Origin: Gammaproteobacteria bacterium
Lineage (GTDB): Bacteria > Pseudomonadota > Gammaproteobacteria > Pseudomonadales > Pseudohongiellaceae
NCBI GenBank assembly: GCA_017853205.1
Contig: JAFMKB010000004.1
Location: 1-64,000 of the forward strand
Direction: 5' to 3'
DNA: 64,000 bases
In this document: positions 8,538 to 16,540 of the stretch, one piece after another
Layout: every line of letters starts with the position of its first letter
Numbering within the stretch: the stretch's first letter is position 1
The notes under the pieces: generated by a model
The model's input: only the letters and a program-made list of their open reading frames with translations
Databases searched by the model: none
Told to the model about the DNA's origin: nothing
Translations under genes and position numbers: made by a program

Positions 8538-10220
8538 ATGCGTAAACTCTTAACCGCCGGTGTCATACTCGGCGTCACCGCGATGCAACTCGCGGCGCTG
8601 CCGTCTACAGCTGTCGGTCAGTCTAGCGACGAACCGCTTGCCATACTCGTACCCGGTGGCGGGACGTATTCGCGGCCTATCACGACCGACTCTGATCTTG
8701 CGCAGCAGTTTTTTGATCAAGGATTGCGCATGGCGTGGAGTTTTTACTTCCCCGAGTCGATTGCCTCGTATCAAGAAGCGAGCCGCCTAGATCCCGACAG
8801 TCCTATGCCCTATTTCGGGTTAGCGCATGCTGCGGGCCCCAATCCTAATAGCCGCTATGCAAATATGCCGGACGATCCGCAAGGTACTGGTCTTGCGGCT
8901 ATCCGAGAAGCCATGCGGCGCATCGATAATGCGACGCCGCGGGAGCAGGATATGATCCGCGCGCTTTTCGTTCTTTACAACAAAGATGCGATCCCCGACA
9001 ACCGAGAGCGAGATTTCGCTTTCGTCGATGCAATGCGCAAACTACATGCGAAGTACCCCGAAGATCCCGATATCGGAGCAATGTTCGCGGCGGGCTTCAT
9101 GAACACGACCCGTTGGGATTATTGGGAGAAGGATGGGACAGCGCGCCCAGGCACGGAGGAGGCGCAGTTGGCGCTCGAAGCGGCGATGCGTGCGGAGCAC
9201 GATCATCCCGGCGCTAACCACCTTTACATACATCTAATGGAGGCCTCTTCTCAGCCCGAATTAGCGATGCCTGCGGCTCAAAAGCTAGAATCTACCGTGC
9301 CCATTTCGGGTCACATGGTTCACATGCCCGGACACATTTATCTTCGAGTAGGCGAGTATGAAAAAGCGATAGACATCAACGAGCGCTCGCAGATCGTCGA
9401 TCTTCAGTTTGCCGAACTGTGGGGCAATACTAACTTCCCCAACATTGGTACTTATCCGCTATCTCACAAAATGCACGCACCACACGCGCTAGACTTTGTG
9501 CGGTATGCCAGCATGCTGCAGGGTAGTTATGCTGAGGCATCCGAAGCGGCGCAGCGCGGAGCAGCGAGCGTCGGCACCGCACCCGAGGCGGTGAACCGAG
9601 GCGAGAAGCGCGTTGTGCACTCTTGGGTTGTCGACAAGGTGTTTGGCAAATGGGACAAGCTACTTAGCAGTGAGCAGAGCCATAAAGGCACGCCTTACCT
9701 CGACGGTATGTGGAGCTATGTGACCGGCAGCGCCAACATCGCGAAGGGTAATCTCGCTGCAGCGGATGCGGCGCTTTTACACATTCGTGAAATGGCTGCT
9801 GATCCAAAGGTCGATACTACAGGCGTGAGCCCTACGTCCGCTTCGCAGATTCTTACGCTTGCGGGTTTCGCGCTCGAGGGTGAAATTAAAGAAGCGCGCG
9901 GCGATCTGGACGGCGCGATTGCTGCCTTCGCGCGCGCAGTTGAGATTGAAGACACGAACAGCTATACCGAGCCACCCGATTGGTCTCAGTCGATGCGTCT
10001 TTACCTTGGTGCTGCTCAGCTAGATGCTGGGCAGGCCGCCGAAGCTGAAGCGACATTCCGCCAAGATCTCGAGTGGAAGCAGCAGAGTGGCTGGTCGACT
10101 TTTGGTCTGTATCAGGCGATCGAGGCGCAGGGACGCAGTGCCGAGGCCGAGATTGTGAAGCGACAGTTCGAGTCTTTCTGGCGTAATGCCGATGTGACCC
10201 TGTCGCGGGCGCATCTCTAG
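8538..10220 (+). CDS. Exported tetratricopeptide-repeat protein
   Basis: The track ORF starts at 8445, but ATG 8538 follows 'AACGGAGAAACGACC' and begins a clear signal peptide ('MRKLLTAGVILGVTAMQLAAL' region, cleavage near 'AVGQS'), giving 560 residues. Helical repeats are visible: 'SIASYQEASRLDPDSPMPYF' (about 60-85), 'GHIYLRVGEYEKAIDINERSQ' region (about 270-300), and the C-terminal 'YLGAAQLDAGQAAEAEATFR'. The role is probably periplasmic protein interaction; no catalytic domain is recognised. 'HLYIHLMEAS' and 'HMPGHIYLRVG' place several histidines close together and could bind metal, but this is speculative. It is divergent from the selenoprotein operon and shares its FNR-box region. A strong terminator follows. 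Confidence 0.82.
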   Translation: MRKLLTAGVILGVTAMQLAALPSTAVGQSSDEPLAILVPGGGTYSRPITTDSDLAQQFFDQGLRMAWSFYFPESIASYQEASRLDPDSPMPYFGLAHAAGPNPNSRYANMPDDPQGTGLAAIREAMRRIDNATPREQDMIRALFVLYNKDAIPDNRERDFAFVDAMRKLHAKYPEDPDIGAMFAAGFMNTTRWDYWEKDGTARPGTEEAQLALEAAMRAEHDHPGANHLYIHLMEASSQPELAMPAAQKLESTVPISGHMVHMPGHIYLRVGEYEKAIDINERSQIVDLQFAELWGNTNFPNIGTYPLSHKMHAPHALDFVRYASMLQGSYAEASEAAQRGAASVGTAPEAVNRGEKRVVHSWVVDKVFGKWDKLLSSEQSHKGTPYLDGMWSYVTGSANIAKGNLAAADAALLHIREMAADPKVDTTGVSPTSASQILTLAGFALEGEIKEARGDLDGAIAAFARAVEIEDTNSYTEPPDWSQSMRLYLGAAQLDAGQAAEAEATFRQDLEWKQQSGWSTFGLYQAIEAQGRSAEAEIVKRQFESFWRNADVTLSRAHL

Positions 10221-10247
10221 TCTGGGCTTCTGCTCAATGCGTTACCC

Positions 10248-10283
10248 AAAGGGCCTATCAGAAAACTGATAGGCCCTTTTTTC
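10248..10283. terminator. Strong intrinsic terminator, probably bidirectional
   Basis: A perfect 14-base inverted repeat 'AAAGGGCCTATCAG' / 'CTGATAGGCCCTTT' around loop AAAA is followed by a T run. The A run on the left makes it work for both strands. It sits between the convergent TPR gene and M28 peptidase gene and would end both transcripts. Confidence 0.92.
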
Positions 10284-10314
10284 TGGCGCGAGAATTTCGA
10301 TCGAAAGTCGAGAA

Positions 10315-12030
10315 CTAGCGGTTCGATCGAAGATGCCGGCTCTCATCCCGAATTGATTTAAATTCCGAACTCGGCAGCAACTCTGGCCAACGTGATGAGT
10401 TTGCCAGATCTGTGATAATAGAAAGAAATAGTTCGATATCCTGAACTGCCCCGCGCAGATCCCAGTCGGGGCTCCATGCGTCGCAGGTTTGGTGGTAGCA
10501 ATTGGCGGTGTAGTCGGCGATCCACTTATCGCCCGCCGCGCGCCCGCCCTCAATCAGATCAGCGCCGCCGGCAATTCCCATTATCAGAAGCACAGGGACG
10601 CCACGCCGTGCCAGTGAGAAATGGTCGGCTCTAAAAAATAGGCCGTTCTCCGGCAAGTTCTCCGGTGTCACCGTGCGTTTCTGCAACGCGGCGGCACGCG
10701 CCAAATCTTGTTCAAGCTCGCTCTGTCCCTCACCAACCTGTATGACATCCCGCGCGGGGCCAGCGGTTTGCAGTATGTCTAGGGTGAAGTTCGCAACGGT
10801 TGTTTCGAGTGGGAAAAGGGGTCGGGATGCATAGGCTTCGGAGCCAAGGAGGCCACTCTCCTCTGCGGTCCACGCGGCGAAGACTACGCTGCGCTCGGGC
10901 CGCTCCTCTTTGCTGAGCACGCGGGCTAGTTCGATCACACCGGCAATACCCAGCGCATCGTCGTTGGCGCCGGGTCGCACAGTGCGTCCTAGCGAATCGG
11001 GTTCGCCAACACCATACGCGTCCCAATGCCCCGAAACCATTATTGTTTCCTCTGGACGGCTCGACCCTTTTAGCCGCGCCAGTACATTCCGGCTTTGCAC
11101 GACTTCCATGTCAACCTCGAGGGTTGTGGATAGTGTTACTCCTTCGAGCTCAAAGGCCTCGAAGTCCTCAGAGCGCGCCAGTCGTCGCTGCTCTTCGAGA
11201 GTAAGCCCCGCAAGAGCAAACAGATCGCCAGCCGCATCGTTGTGGATCCACCCTTGAAGCAAGGGCGGCTCGAGGCTTGTGGCGGGGCGTTCAATTGAGT
11301 AGTTTTCGCCGGGGGAAGATGAGGCCACGTTCCAGCCGTAGCCTGCGCCTGCATCGTCGTGGACTACGAGAGCAGCAAGTGCTCCGCGACGCGCTGCTTC
11401 CTCAAATTTATAGGTCCAGCGGCCATAATAAGTCATGCGTTTGCCGCCAAACCGACCGGCAATAGCCTCGTCTTCTTGTGCCGCGAAATCAGGATCGTTG
11501 ACTAGAAAGATGGCAAGCTTGCCGCGCAGATCTATGTCACCAAAATCATCCCAATCACGCTCCGGAGCGAAGGCGCCGTGACCAACGAAGACTATTGGGG
11601 CGTTCTCAATGAGTGCTTGGGTAACCGGCCGAGTAGTGCTGAACTCTACATCCGTTCCTTGGATTAGATTGACAGTCGCCCCGTTTGCGTTGAGTTGGAG
11701 ACTGGGCGCGTTGTCTGCTTGGACAGAAATTTGCGTATGAATCAGTGGAACAGACTGCGTCCATCCTCCTTCTTCGCCAGCCGGTTCGAGTCCTAATTCA
11801 GTAAAGCGTTCGATCAAATAGTTGACCGTCAGGGCTTCCCCCGGCCCGCCGGGGGCGCGGCCGTAAAATTCGTCCGATGCCAAGACCCGCACGGTTTCGG
11901 ATAGCTGCGTAGCGTCGATCTGAGCGCTTGTCGCGGTGTCGAGTGTGCCTTCTTGGCAGCCGCTGAGAAAGACAGCGAGAGCCGCTATGAGTGGTAGGGT
12001 TAGGGGGCGCGAAAAATTGACTTTAAACAT
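10315..12030 (-). CDS. M28-family zinc aminopeptidase, lipoprotein
   Basis: 571 residues. A lipoprotein signal ends in 'FLSGC' (Cys25). A PA-like domain (about 140-290) precedes an M28 catalytic domain. Probable zinc ligands and catalytic residues are His335 ('SGHWDAYG'), Asp357 ('GANDD'), Glu390/Glu391 ('AEESGLLGSEAY'), Asp418 and His513. It would be anchored to the outer or inner membrane facing the periplasm and release N-terminal amino acids from peptides. It ends close to the bidirectional terminator and is divergent from the sirtuin gene. The last 20 or so residues are basic and unstructured. The family call is firm; peptide specificity is unknown. Confidence 0.9.
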   Translation of the reverse strand: MFKVNFSRPLTLPLIAALAVFLSGCQEGTLDTATSAQIDATQLSETVRVLASDEFYGRAPGGPGEALTVNYLIERFTELGLEPAGEEGGWTQSVPLIHTQISVQADNAPSLQLNANGATVNLIQGTDVEFSTTRPVTQALIENAPIVFVGHGAFAPERDWDDFGDIDLRGKLAIFLVNDPDFAAQEDEAIAGRFGGKRMTYYGRWTYKFEEAARRGALAALVVHDDAGAGYGWNVASSSPGENYSIERPATSLEPPLLQGWIHNDAAGDLFALAGLTLEEQRRLARSEDFEAFELEGVTLSTTLEVDMEVVQSRNVLARLKGSSRPEETIMVSGHWDAYGVGEPDSLGRTVRPGANDDALGIAGVIELARVLSKEERPERSVVFAAWTAEESGLLGSEAYASRPLFPLETTVANFTLDILQTAGPARDVIQVGEGQSELEQDLARAAALQKRTVTPENLPENGLFFRADHFSLARRGVPVLLIMGIAGGADLIEGGRAAGDKWIADYTANCYHQTCDAWSPDWDLRGAVQDIELFLSIITDLANSSRWPELLPSSEFKSIRDESRHLRSNR

Positions 12031-12176
12031 AATGAGGCCTACTGGCTTTTAACTGTCGGAAAGGGTGTAGAGTCGCACGGGGTAGGGCCAAGAGTAACGA
12101 GTTAGCTAATCTAATCTAGCGCGGCGGCAAGTCGTAAAGTAAGCTTGCCACGCATTAGTAATAATACAGGCATGCC

Positions 12177-12995
12177 GTGACCGACGCGATTAAAGATTTC
12201 CTCCTCGCCAATCCTAGAACGGTTGTCCTCACAGGTGCGGGTATTAGTCTTGCTTCGGGTATTCCTACCTATCGCGATAGCGCGGGCAAGTGGCAACGCA
12301 ATGACCCTATCCAACACCGAGATTTCGTCGAAAAGCCGGCGTCTAGACAAAGGTACTGGGCGCGGAGCTATGCGGGATGGCCGGCCGTCGGGCAGGCTCA
12401 ACCTAATGCCGCCCACCTTGCGCTCGCCCGACTCGAGGCAGCGGGATATGGCTCTTTGCTGGTTACTCAGAATGTAGACCGGTTGCATCAGCGCGCAGGA
12501 TCGCAACAGGTCATCGATCTGCACGGCAGGCTTGATCGCGTTATCTGTTTAAGCTGCGGCGAGAGAACCGATCGAGCGCGCATGCAAGAGCGCCTAGTTG
12601 ACTATAACCACTCGCTGCCAAGCCCTGGCGCCCTCGCTCCGGACGGTGATGCAGACGTACCCGACGACATAATAAATCAAATAAATGTACCACCTTGCGA
12701 GTCTTGCGGCGGGGTACTTAAACCCGACGTGGTGTTTTTCGGCGATTCCGTCCCCCGTACCACAGTCGAAGAAATTTTTACGGCTATCAATGCGGCGGGC
12801 GCATTATTGGTTATCGGCAGCTCGCTAATGGTATATTCAGGCTTCAGATTTTGTCGTCATGCTCATCAGGCGGGCTTGCCCTTAGCGTGTATCAATCCCG
12901 GCGCCACGCGCGCCGACGATCTGTTCACACTCAAGAGCGAACAAGGCTGCTCCGAGCAGCTGCAGGCATTAGCTGCAGAATTAGCAGGGGGGTAA
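12177..12995 (+). CDS. NAD-dependent protein deacylase (sirtuin, Sir2 family)
   Basis: 272 residues from GTG 12177. The NAD-binding 'GAGIS' (20-24), 'TQNVD' (97-101), catalytic His116 in 'DLHG', and a zinc site of two CxxC pairs (Cys124/127 and Cys174/177) are all present, so it should be active. 'IPTYRDSAGKW' matches the usual 'GIP(D/T)(Y/F)R' loop. The spacing and the 'KPDVVFFGDSVP' motif resemble the SIRT4-like class II group, which in bacteria removes acyl groups other than, or besides, acetyl from lysine. An ATG at 12172 is out of frame. It is divergent from the M28 peptidase gene and upstream of, but not obviously co-transcribed with, the alkylsulfatase. Confidence 0.92.
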   Translation: MTDAIKDFLLANPRTVVLTGAGISLASGIPTYRDSAGKWQRNDPIQHRDFVEKPASRQRYWARSYAGWPAVGQAQPNAAHLALARLEAAGYGSLLVTQNVDRLHQRAGSQQVIDLHGRLDRVICLSCGERTDRARMQERLVDYNHSLPSPGALAPDGDADVPDDIINQINVPPCESCGGVLKPDVVFFGDSVPRTTVEEIFTAINAAGALLVIGSSLMVYSGFRFCRHAHQAGLPLACINPGATRADDLFTLKSEQGCSEQLQALAAELAGG

Positions 12996-13061
12996 AGTTG
13001 CTTTTCCCCAGACAATAAAAACAAGCGCAGATCTATCACGCAGCGCGAATGGGGTATCACA

Positions 13062-15128
13062 ATGAACAAAACAACTTTCTCCGCAGGCCAAGCAAACAAG
13101 CGTTGCGGAAACGGCACTGCTCGAGTACGACACTTTTCACCTCAAGCGGCAGCGGTAACACTTGCCGTGGTCAGCTTTGGACTCGCCGGATCGCTGTTTG
13201 CTCAGGATCACTTCAATGCGAAGGGTTCTCCAGCGTCAGTGCACACATCAGAACTGCAACAAGAACTGCGCGAATCACTCCCCTTTGAGGACGATCGAGA
13301 CTTTGCCGAGTCACGCCGCGGCTTCATCGCAGAACCCGCCTCAAAGCAGATCCTAAATTCTCAAGGCGCTGTTGTCTGGGATATGGGGCGATACGAATTT
13401 TTGCTAAGCGGTGAAGAGTTCGACTCAATGCATCCATCGCTCCAGCGGCAAGCAACACTTAATATGAACTTCGGTCTTTACGAGGTTGTGCCAGATTTTA
13501 TCTATCAGGTGCGTGGCTTCGACCTCTCGAATATGACTCTTGTGCGGGGCGATACGGGCTGGATACTTTTCGACGTCTTGCTGTCTGCAGAAACCGCGGC
13601 GGCGGCGCTTAAACTAGCCAATGAGCAGCTCGGCGAATTGCCGGTCAAAGCGGTAGTGTACTCGCACTCACATATCGATCATTTCGGTGGTGTGTTAGGC
13701 GTTACGAGCATTGACGCAGTAAACAACGGCGAGGTCGCTATCTATGCGCCCGTAGGATTCATGGAGGAGGCTATTTCTGAGAATGTCTACGCCGGTAATT
13801 CGATGTCGCGTCGCGCGGGCTTTCAGTATGGCCGACTTATTCCCTCTAGCCCTTTTGGGCAGGTCGACTCGGCCATAGGCAAGGGACTGTCGGTTGGTGC
13901 CGCGGGCCTCATCCCGCCCACGGTTGTTGTTACCGAGCCATTTGAAGAGCACATAATAGACGGCATACGCGTAAATTTTCAAAATACACCGGGCACCGAA
14001 GCGCCAGCAGAGATGAATGCGTGGTTCCCCGATCACAAAGTTTTCTGGGCGGCAGAAAACATTACGGCAACCATCCACAATGTGTATACACTTCGCGGCG
14101 CACTGGTGCGAGATGCCCTAGCATGGTCGAAGCAAATCAACGCTGCGCTCTATGAGTTTGGTCTTGAGGCAGAGGTTATGGTCTCGTCACACAACTGGCC
14201 GCGTTGGGGCAACGAGCGAATTCAGGAAGTACTGCGCACTCAGAGAGATGCCTACGCGAACCTCAATAACCAAGTGCTGCATCTTGCGAATCAAGGCGTA
14301 ACGATCAATGAAATTCACAATGAGTATCAGGTCCCCCTAAGCTTGCAGCAGAAGTGGAGCGCTCGTCAGTACCATGGGTCGGAATTCCATAATTCACGCG
14401 CAGTGATCAATCGCTATCTAGGCTACTGGGATGGCAATCCGGCAACGCTCGTGCCGCTTTCGCCTGCTGATTCGGCCCCGCTTTATGTGGAGATGATGGG
14501 AGGAAGTGAGAAAATAATCGCGAGAAGCAGCGAGCTTGTTAGCGAAGGGAGCTATCGTCATGCAATGGAGCTGCTGAATAAGCTTGTCTATGCTGAGCCT
14601 TCGAATACCGAAGCGAAAGACTTGTTGGCCGACGTATTCGAACAGCTTGGATATCAATACGAAAGCGCAAGTGTGCGTCATGTGTTCCTTTCTTCTGCTG
14701 AGGAGTTACGCAACGGCGTCAGGCCGTATGAGAGCCCTCGAGGTGGCAGCCCGACAGTTGCGCGCGCGATGACAACTGGGCAGTGGTGGGATGCGGTAGC
14801 CACACGCGTCGATAGCCAAGCCGCAGATGAAATTAATTTTGTACTCAATTTCATTACGCCTGATACGAGTGAAACTTTTGTCGTCGAACTGAGTGGTGGG
14901 ACACTTTCTAACATCGAAGGCTATCTAGCGCCCAATCCCGATATCACAATCACAATGAATCGTAGCGACGTCGAAACCATCATCATGGGGCAGGCCACAC
15001 TCGGATCTCAATTGCAAAGTGGTATCGGCACTGTAACTGGTAACGCGGGGTTACTTATGCAGCTGAATTCGGTTTTGGTTGAGTTTGATCCAAGCTTTGA
15101 AGTAATTCCCGGAACGCGCAATCCATAA
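13062..15128 (+). CDS. Metallo-beta-lactamase-fold alkylsulfatase (SdsA1/YjcS type)
   Basis: 688 residues. The signal peptide is long-n-region type, with cleavage near 'SLFAQD' (about 48). The metal site 'HSHIDHFGG' gives His202, His204, Asp206 and His207. Later family motifs include 'AENITATIHNVYTLRGA' and 'SSHNWPRWG'. A helical dimerisation region is followed by an SCP2-like sterol-carrier domain (about 565-688). This three-domain order is that of linear primary alkylsulfatases, which hydrolyse alkyl sulfate esters to alcohol and sulfate in the periplasm. A sulfatase gene follows, so the two may share a sulfate-ester scavenging role. The stop is followed by a perfect hairpin (separate entry). 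Confidence 0.88.
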   Translation: MNKTTFSAGQANKRCGNGTARVRHFSPQAAAVTLAVVSFGLAGSLFAQDHFNAKGSPASVHTSELQQELRESLPFEDDRDFAESRRGFIAEPASKQILNSQGAVVWDMGRYEFLLSGEEFDSMHPSLQRQATLNMNFGLYEVVPDFIYQVRGFDLSNMTLVRGDTGWILFDVLLSAETAAAALKLANEQLGELPVKAVVYSHSHIDHFGGVLGVTSIDAVNNGEVAIYAPVGFMEEAISENVYAGNSMSRRAGFQYGRLIPSSPFGQVDSAIGKGLSVGAAGLIPPTVVVTEPFEEHIIDGIRVNFQNTPGTEAPAEMNAWFPDHKVFWAAENITATIHNVYTLRGALVRDALAWSKQINAALYEFGLEAEVMVSSHNWPRWGNERIQEVLRTQRDAYANLNNQVLHLANQGVTINEIHNEYQVPLSLQQKWSARQYHGSEFHNSRAVINRYLGYWDGNPATLVPLSPADSAPLYVEMMGGSEKIIARSSELVSEGSYRHAMELLNKLVYAEPSNTEAKDLLADVFEQLGYQYESASVRHVFLSSAEELRNGVRPYESPRGGSPTVARAMTTGQWWDAVATRVDSQAADEINFVLNFITPDTSETFVVELSGGTLSNIEGYLAPNPDITITMNRSDVETIIMGQATLGSQLQSGIGTVTGNAGLLMQLNSVLVEFDPSFEVIPGTRNP

Positions 15129-15140
15129 ACACCTCTTTAG

Positions 15141-15169
15141 TCTCTGGTGAATCGATGATTCACCAGAGA
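15141..15169. terminator. Perfect 13-base inverted repeat between two sulfatase genes
   Basis: 'TCTCTGGTGAATC' and 'GATTCACCAGAGA' pair perfectly around the loop GAT. It lies 13 bases after the alkylsulfatase stop and 25 bases before the preferred start of the next sulfatase gene. There is no T run, so this is not a typical intrinsic terminator. It may be an RNA-stabilising hairpin, an attenuator, or an operator. Its loop contains the ATG used by the ORF track for the next gene, which argues against that start. Confidence 0.6.
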
Positions 15170-15193
15170 GTCGTGGTTGTGAGGGTAAAGAGA

Positions 15194-16537
15194 ATGAATT
15201 TTCGATCTGTATCTAAAGTAAAAATTTTAGGTGCCATCGCGCTTAGTTTGTTTGTTGCCAGCGCCGCAGTGAGTGCGGCGAGCGATAAACCAAATTTCGT
15301 CATTGTTATGGCCGACGACCTCGGCTATGGCGATCTCGGCGTCTATGGCGCTAAGCTGATAAAGACGCCAAATCTCGACCGCATGGCGCTGAATGGTGCT
15401 CGTTTCGATAGCTTTTATTCGAGTGCGAACATCTGCACGGCGGCGCGCGGAGGATTATTAACCGGTCGGTATCCAATTCGGCTAGGGCTGGTTAATGACG
15501 TGGCGCGGCCGACTAACGAGATTCACCTCGCGGAGGAAGAAGTGACGATCGCCGAAGCGCTGCAGCCGCTAGGCTATCGAACCGGACTCTTCGGAAAGTG
15601 GCACCTTGGCAGCCGGGTCGAATGGTCGCCGTTGCATGCTGGGTTCGATACCTACTTTGGTGTTCTGCACAGCAATGACATGCTGCCTCTCGAACTTTAC
15701 AGCCAAGAAGCAATGATCGAAGACCCAGTCGTGCAGGAAACGCTGACGCAGCGTTATACCGAACAGGCATTGGCGTTCGTTGAAGACAGCGTCGCCAATG
15801 AAGATCCGTTCTTCCTCTATTTGCCCCACAGCTTCCCGCACGTTCCTCTTTACACGACAGCGCCTTTTGAGGGGCAATCCGATGCGGGTCTCTATGGCGA
15901 TGTCGTTGAGACGATCGACTGGAGCATGGGAGAGATCCTTGCCAAGCTCGAGGAATTAGGGGTGGCGAACAATACCTTAGTCATTTTCACCTCCGACAAC
16001 GGTCCTTGGTGGGAAGGTAGCCCTGGCCCCTTTCGCGATCGCAAAGGCAGTTCATGGGAAGGTGGACAGCGCGTGCCGTTCATTGCGCAATGGCCTGGCA
16101 TGATCCCTCAAGGCTTGGTGTCGAATGAGCCGGCGATGAACATCGATCTTCTACCGACGCTTGTCGCGCTTGCGGGTGGTGACTTACCGGACGATCGCGC
16201 CATAGACGGAAAAAACATTACGGCAATGCTGACAGAGAATGCAGTTTCGCCTCATGAGGCACTTTTTCTTTTTGACGCCGATAGGATTGCGGGTGTGCGT
16301 AGCGGCCAATGGAAACTCGTGCTTGAGTCTCGCTATCGTACGGCGACGAACAGCTTCGATAATCCTGATTCCTATTATGGCCCCGTCGGGCTTTTGTTTG
16401 ACGTGGTAAAAGACCCGTCTGAAACATACAGCTTCGCGCGTGAACAGCCGGAGATCGTCAACTCGCTGCGAGCGCATCTCGAACGTGGTCAAAAAACCTA
16501 TAACAGCACCGTGCTGCCCAATATGTGGAATCGCTAA
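15194..16537 (+). CDS. Type I sulfatase, exported, with CTAAR active-site motif
   Basis: ATG 15194 follows 'GAGGGTAAAGAGA' and starts a signal peptide (cleavage near 'VSAAS'), giving 447 residues; the track start at 15155 lies inside a hairpin. The metal-binding 'MADDLGYGDLG' (Asp41, Asp42), the active-site segment 'ICTAARGGLLTGRYP', 'GKWHLG' and 'TSDNGPWW' are those of arylsulfatase-family enzymes. The residue converted to formylglycine would be Cys81 in C-T-A-A-R. Most sulfatases have Pro where this has the first Ala, but C-x-A-x-R variants are known. The substrate is a periplasmic sulfate ester, probably a sugar given the sugar transporter encoded three bases downstream. No formylglycine-generating enzyme is seen in this window. 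Confidence 0.9.
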   Translation: MNFRSVSKVKILGAIALSLFVASAAVSAASDKPNFVIVMADDLGYGDLGVYGAKLIKTPNLDRMALNGARFDSFYSSANICTAARGGLLTGRYPIRLGLVNDVARPTNEIHLAEEEVTIAEALQPLGYRTGLFGKWHLGSRVEWSPLHAGFDTYFGVLHSNDMLPLELYSQEAMIEDPVVQETLTQRYTEQALAFVEDSVANEDPFFLYLPHSFPHVPLYTTAPFEGQSDAGLYGDVVETIDWSMGEILAKLEELGVANNTLVIFTSDNGPWWEGSPGPFRDRKGSSWEGGQRVPFIAQWPGMIPQGLVSNEPAMNIDLLPTLVALAGGDLPDDRAIDGKNITAMLTENAVSPHEALFLFDADRIAGVRSGQWKLVLESRYRTATNSFDNPDSYYGPVGLLFDVVKDPSETYSFAREQPEIVNSLRAHLERGQKTYNSTVLPNMWNR

Positions 16538-16540
16538 TTC

